From: Roseovarius sp. MMSF_3359
Lineage (GTDB): Bacteria > Pseudomonadota > Alphaproteobacteria > Rhodobacterales > Rhodobacteraceae
Reading direction: 5' to 3'
Length of the DNA stretch: 64,000 bases
Assembly (NCBI RefSeq): GCF_030733385.1
Contig: NZ_JASHJC010000006.1
Location: forward strand, 218,382 to 282,381
Shown here: in pieces, positions 62,576 to 64,000 of the stretch
How the letters are laid out: each line of letters opens with the position of its first letter
Numbering within the stretch: position 1 is the stretch's first letter
Made by a program: the position numbers and the translations under genes
Notes under the pieces: model-generated
What the model was told of the DNA's origin: nothing
Databases searched by the model: none
What the model saw: only the letters and a program-made list of their open reading frames with translations

Positions 62576-64000
62576 TCAGACCATGTCGAACACGTCCACC
62601 GAAACTGTGGCACGGGTGAAGTGGCCGTTGCCATCCGTTGTCCAGTAATCGAACGTGTCTGTACCCTCATAGCCGTCAAATGGCGTGTAAATGAAGGTCC
62701 CGTCGTCCTGGAACACCAGATCTCCTTTATACGGATTGGTGAACCCGTCGATCGATAGAACATCGCCATCGGGGTCGGCGTCATTGGCCAGCACGTCGAT
62801 CATGATGCTCGATTCGTTGTTGACCGACACATGATCGTCCTCGGCATCGGGTGCGAGACTGTTGAGGTCGATCAGCCCGTTCGAACTCACGCCTAGACGT
62901 TGCAGCCGGTCATCCGAAATGTCGAGGGTGATGACATGCGCAATCTTGAGCAATTCACCCGTTGCGCGATCAGCGATCAGGTCTTCGAGCAGCATGATGT
63001 TCCGACCATCGTCGGTTTCATAATACCCGTCCGCCAGAAGGATCGTCAGGATATTTTTGGTGAAGCTGATATCCTGAACATCGGATCCAAACTGCCGATC
63101 CCGGCTGCCAATCGAATCCGTCTTGGTCCCATCGAAGGTTATACCTTCGTTGAGGCTGATCGTGGTGTCGCCGGTCATCTGGAACTGCAACCGGCCCTCA
63201 ACCAGATCGTCAGAAGACAGGATTGTATGCCAGTTCTTGTTGAAGCCTTCGATTTCGATGTCGTTGCCGCTGGCATCAACATCGATCAGAACATGATCAA
63301 TATCGTCACCGCTCCAGGCATTCTTGATCCGCTGGTCCAAATCGAGACCAGTCTGGAAGTTTGTCACCTTGAGACCGTTGAGCACCAGATCAAACACGTG
63401 CGGCCCAAATTCGAACCCGGTTCCCGCCTTGGAGATCAACTGATCGCTGTCTGTGCCGATCAGGTCGAAATTCTTCAGCGTGTAGTGGGACGTATAGGTC
63501 AGCTGCACACCTTCGGTTGTTTCCCAGTTCACGAAGCCGTCCATCACGGTGCGCACATCGTGATTCTGCTCGATCTGACGTTTTACGACGATGAGCCCGA
63601 CTTGCGTACCGAAGGCTTCATTGTCGCTGAAACCTTGGATCGGCACTTGATCGTTGCTTCGCGCAGTCTCGGAGCCATAGAAGGCGCCGGGTTGATCCGT
63701 ATGATCGGCAACAGGATTTTCCGACGCAGTCCGGGTCATCCAGACAAACCCATGGGTCGTGTTCGCAGCGATATTCTCGCTGGCCTCGACCATCCGGCCA
63801 CTGAAGAAGAAACCATCGCCGGTGCGGCCGACATCGTCGCGGTTGACGTCTTCGCCCGATTTGGTTTGGGCATGACCGTACCCGATACCTTCGGTCTTGA
63901 TCGCCACGTTCCGCCACCATATCCCGGTTTCATCGCCATCTTCGGCAACAAAGGCTGCACCAAAGACGTCGAAGGCCACGTTGTCGACAAAGTTCGCATG
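62576..64000 (-). CDS. Large surface-type protein: beta-helix (G8/CEMIP-like) plus cadherin-like domain (partial, 5' end outside)
   Basis: The frame is open to the window edge, giving 474 codons of the C-terminal part. The first visible 130 residues resemble the right-handed beta-helix of G8/CEMIP-type proteins: NFVDNVAFDVFGAAFVAEDG and later SDNEAFGTQVGLIV. A linker and a beta-rich middle follow. The last 85 residues are a tandem-95/cadherin-like domain (VLANDADPDGDVLSIDG, GYEGTDTFDYWTTDGNG). There is no sorting tail at the C terminus (ends VFDMV), so it may leave by type I secretion. The link to G8 is inferred from pattern. Confidence 0.75.
   Translation of the reverse strand, partial: HANFVDNVAFDVFGAAFVAEDGDETGIWWRNVAIKTEGIGYGHAQTKSGEDVNRDDVGRTGDGFFFSGRMVEASENIAANTTHGFVWMTRTASENPVADHTDQPGAFYGSETARSNDQVPIQGFSDNEAFGTQVGLIVVKRQIEQNHDVRTVMDGFVNWETTEGVQLTYTSHYTLKNFDLIGTDSDQLISKAGTGFEFGPHVFDLVLNGLKVTNFQTGLDLDQRIKNAWSGDDIDHVLIDVDASGNDIEIEGFNKNWHTILSSDDLVEGRLQFQMTGDTTISLNEGITFDGTKTDSIGSRDRQFGSDVQDISFTKNILTILLADGYYETDDGRNIMLLEDLIADRATGELLKIAHVITLDISDDRLQRLGVSSNGLIDLNSLAPDAEDDHVSVNNESSIMIDVLANDADPDGDVLSIDGFTNPYKGDLVFQDDGTFIYTPFDGYEGTDTFDYWTTDGNGHFTRATVSVDVFDMV

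Overview
The window looks like a chromosomal segment of a Roseobacter-group alphaproteobacterium (Rhodobacteraceae). This rests on high GC, the gene order rho-mnmE-mnmG-rsmG-parA-parB on one strand and maf-aroE-coaE-dnaQ on the other, MarR/UbiG/HemH/HslUV proteins of alphaproteobacterial type, and an exosortase fused to EpsI of the kind paired with VPLPA-CTERM proteins in Rhodobacterales. The segment appears to carry the chromosome's replication origin: an AT-rich, DnaA-box-bearing gap at 43180-43599, with two perfect parS palindromes 3-6 kb away inside rsmG and at the start of mnmG.

Layout. 1-3.4 kb is the end of a small integrated element: a RepA-like ATPase (cut by the window edge), a small hypothetical, an AlpA-type excisionase/regulator, an unrecognised 228-aa cargo protein and a P4-type tyrosine integrase, ending near a tRNA-3'-end-like sequence. 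3.5-10.3 kb holds housekeeping and redox genes: a double CDGSH protein, prolyl aminopeptidase, ubiG, a MarR regulator, nitrilase, grxC, comF, a methyltransferase and hemH. 10.4-18.9 kb holds envelope genes (two L,D-transpeptidases around a CAP lipoprotein), an hslO-nudix-cca-RNA methyltransferase operon, and a phosphatase-output response regulator divergent from a lone Hpt protein. 18.9-28.2 kb holds ilvA, argG, a sulfotransferase-like protein, an exported msrA, maeB and mutS. 28.2-35.8 kb holds a CocE-type hydrolase, a TPM protein, hrcA-grpE, rph-rdgB-hemW and a DUF454 protein.

35.8-46.3 kb is the origin-proximal block: parB, parA, rsmG, mnmG, mnmE, rho and hemJ run away from the proposed origin on the minus strand, while maf, aroE, coaE and dnaQ run away on the plus strand. 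46.3-54.4 kb holds secB, fxsA, a Tim44-domain protein, mltA, an Smr protein, an MFS carrier, a membrane acyltransferase and a secreted, cysteine-paired Sel1-repeat protein.

54.5-59.6 kb holds hslV and hslU split by two extra genes, with a Dam-type adenine methyltransferase directly behind hslU, and an M20 amidohydrolase. 59.6-64 kb is an accessory surface region: a long gene-poor gap with a possible small RNA, the exosortase-EpsI fusion, a second gap with inverted repeats, and the C-terminal part of a large beta-helix/cadherin-like protein running off the right edge.

No rRNA, confident tRNA, IS element or CRISPR array was found. The most notable points are the candidate oriC, the hslU-methyltransferase operon and split hslVU, the paired-cysteine Sel1 protein, and the surface-protein/exosortase end of the window.
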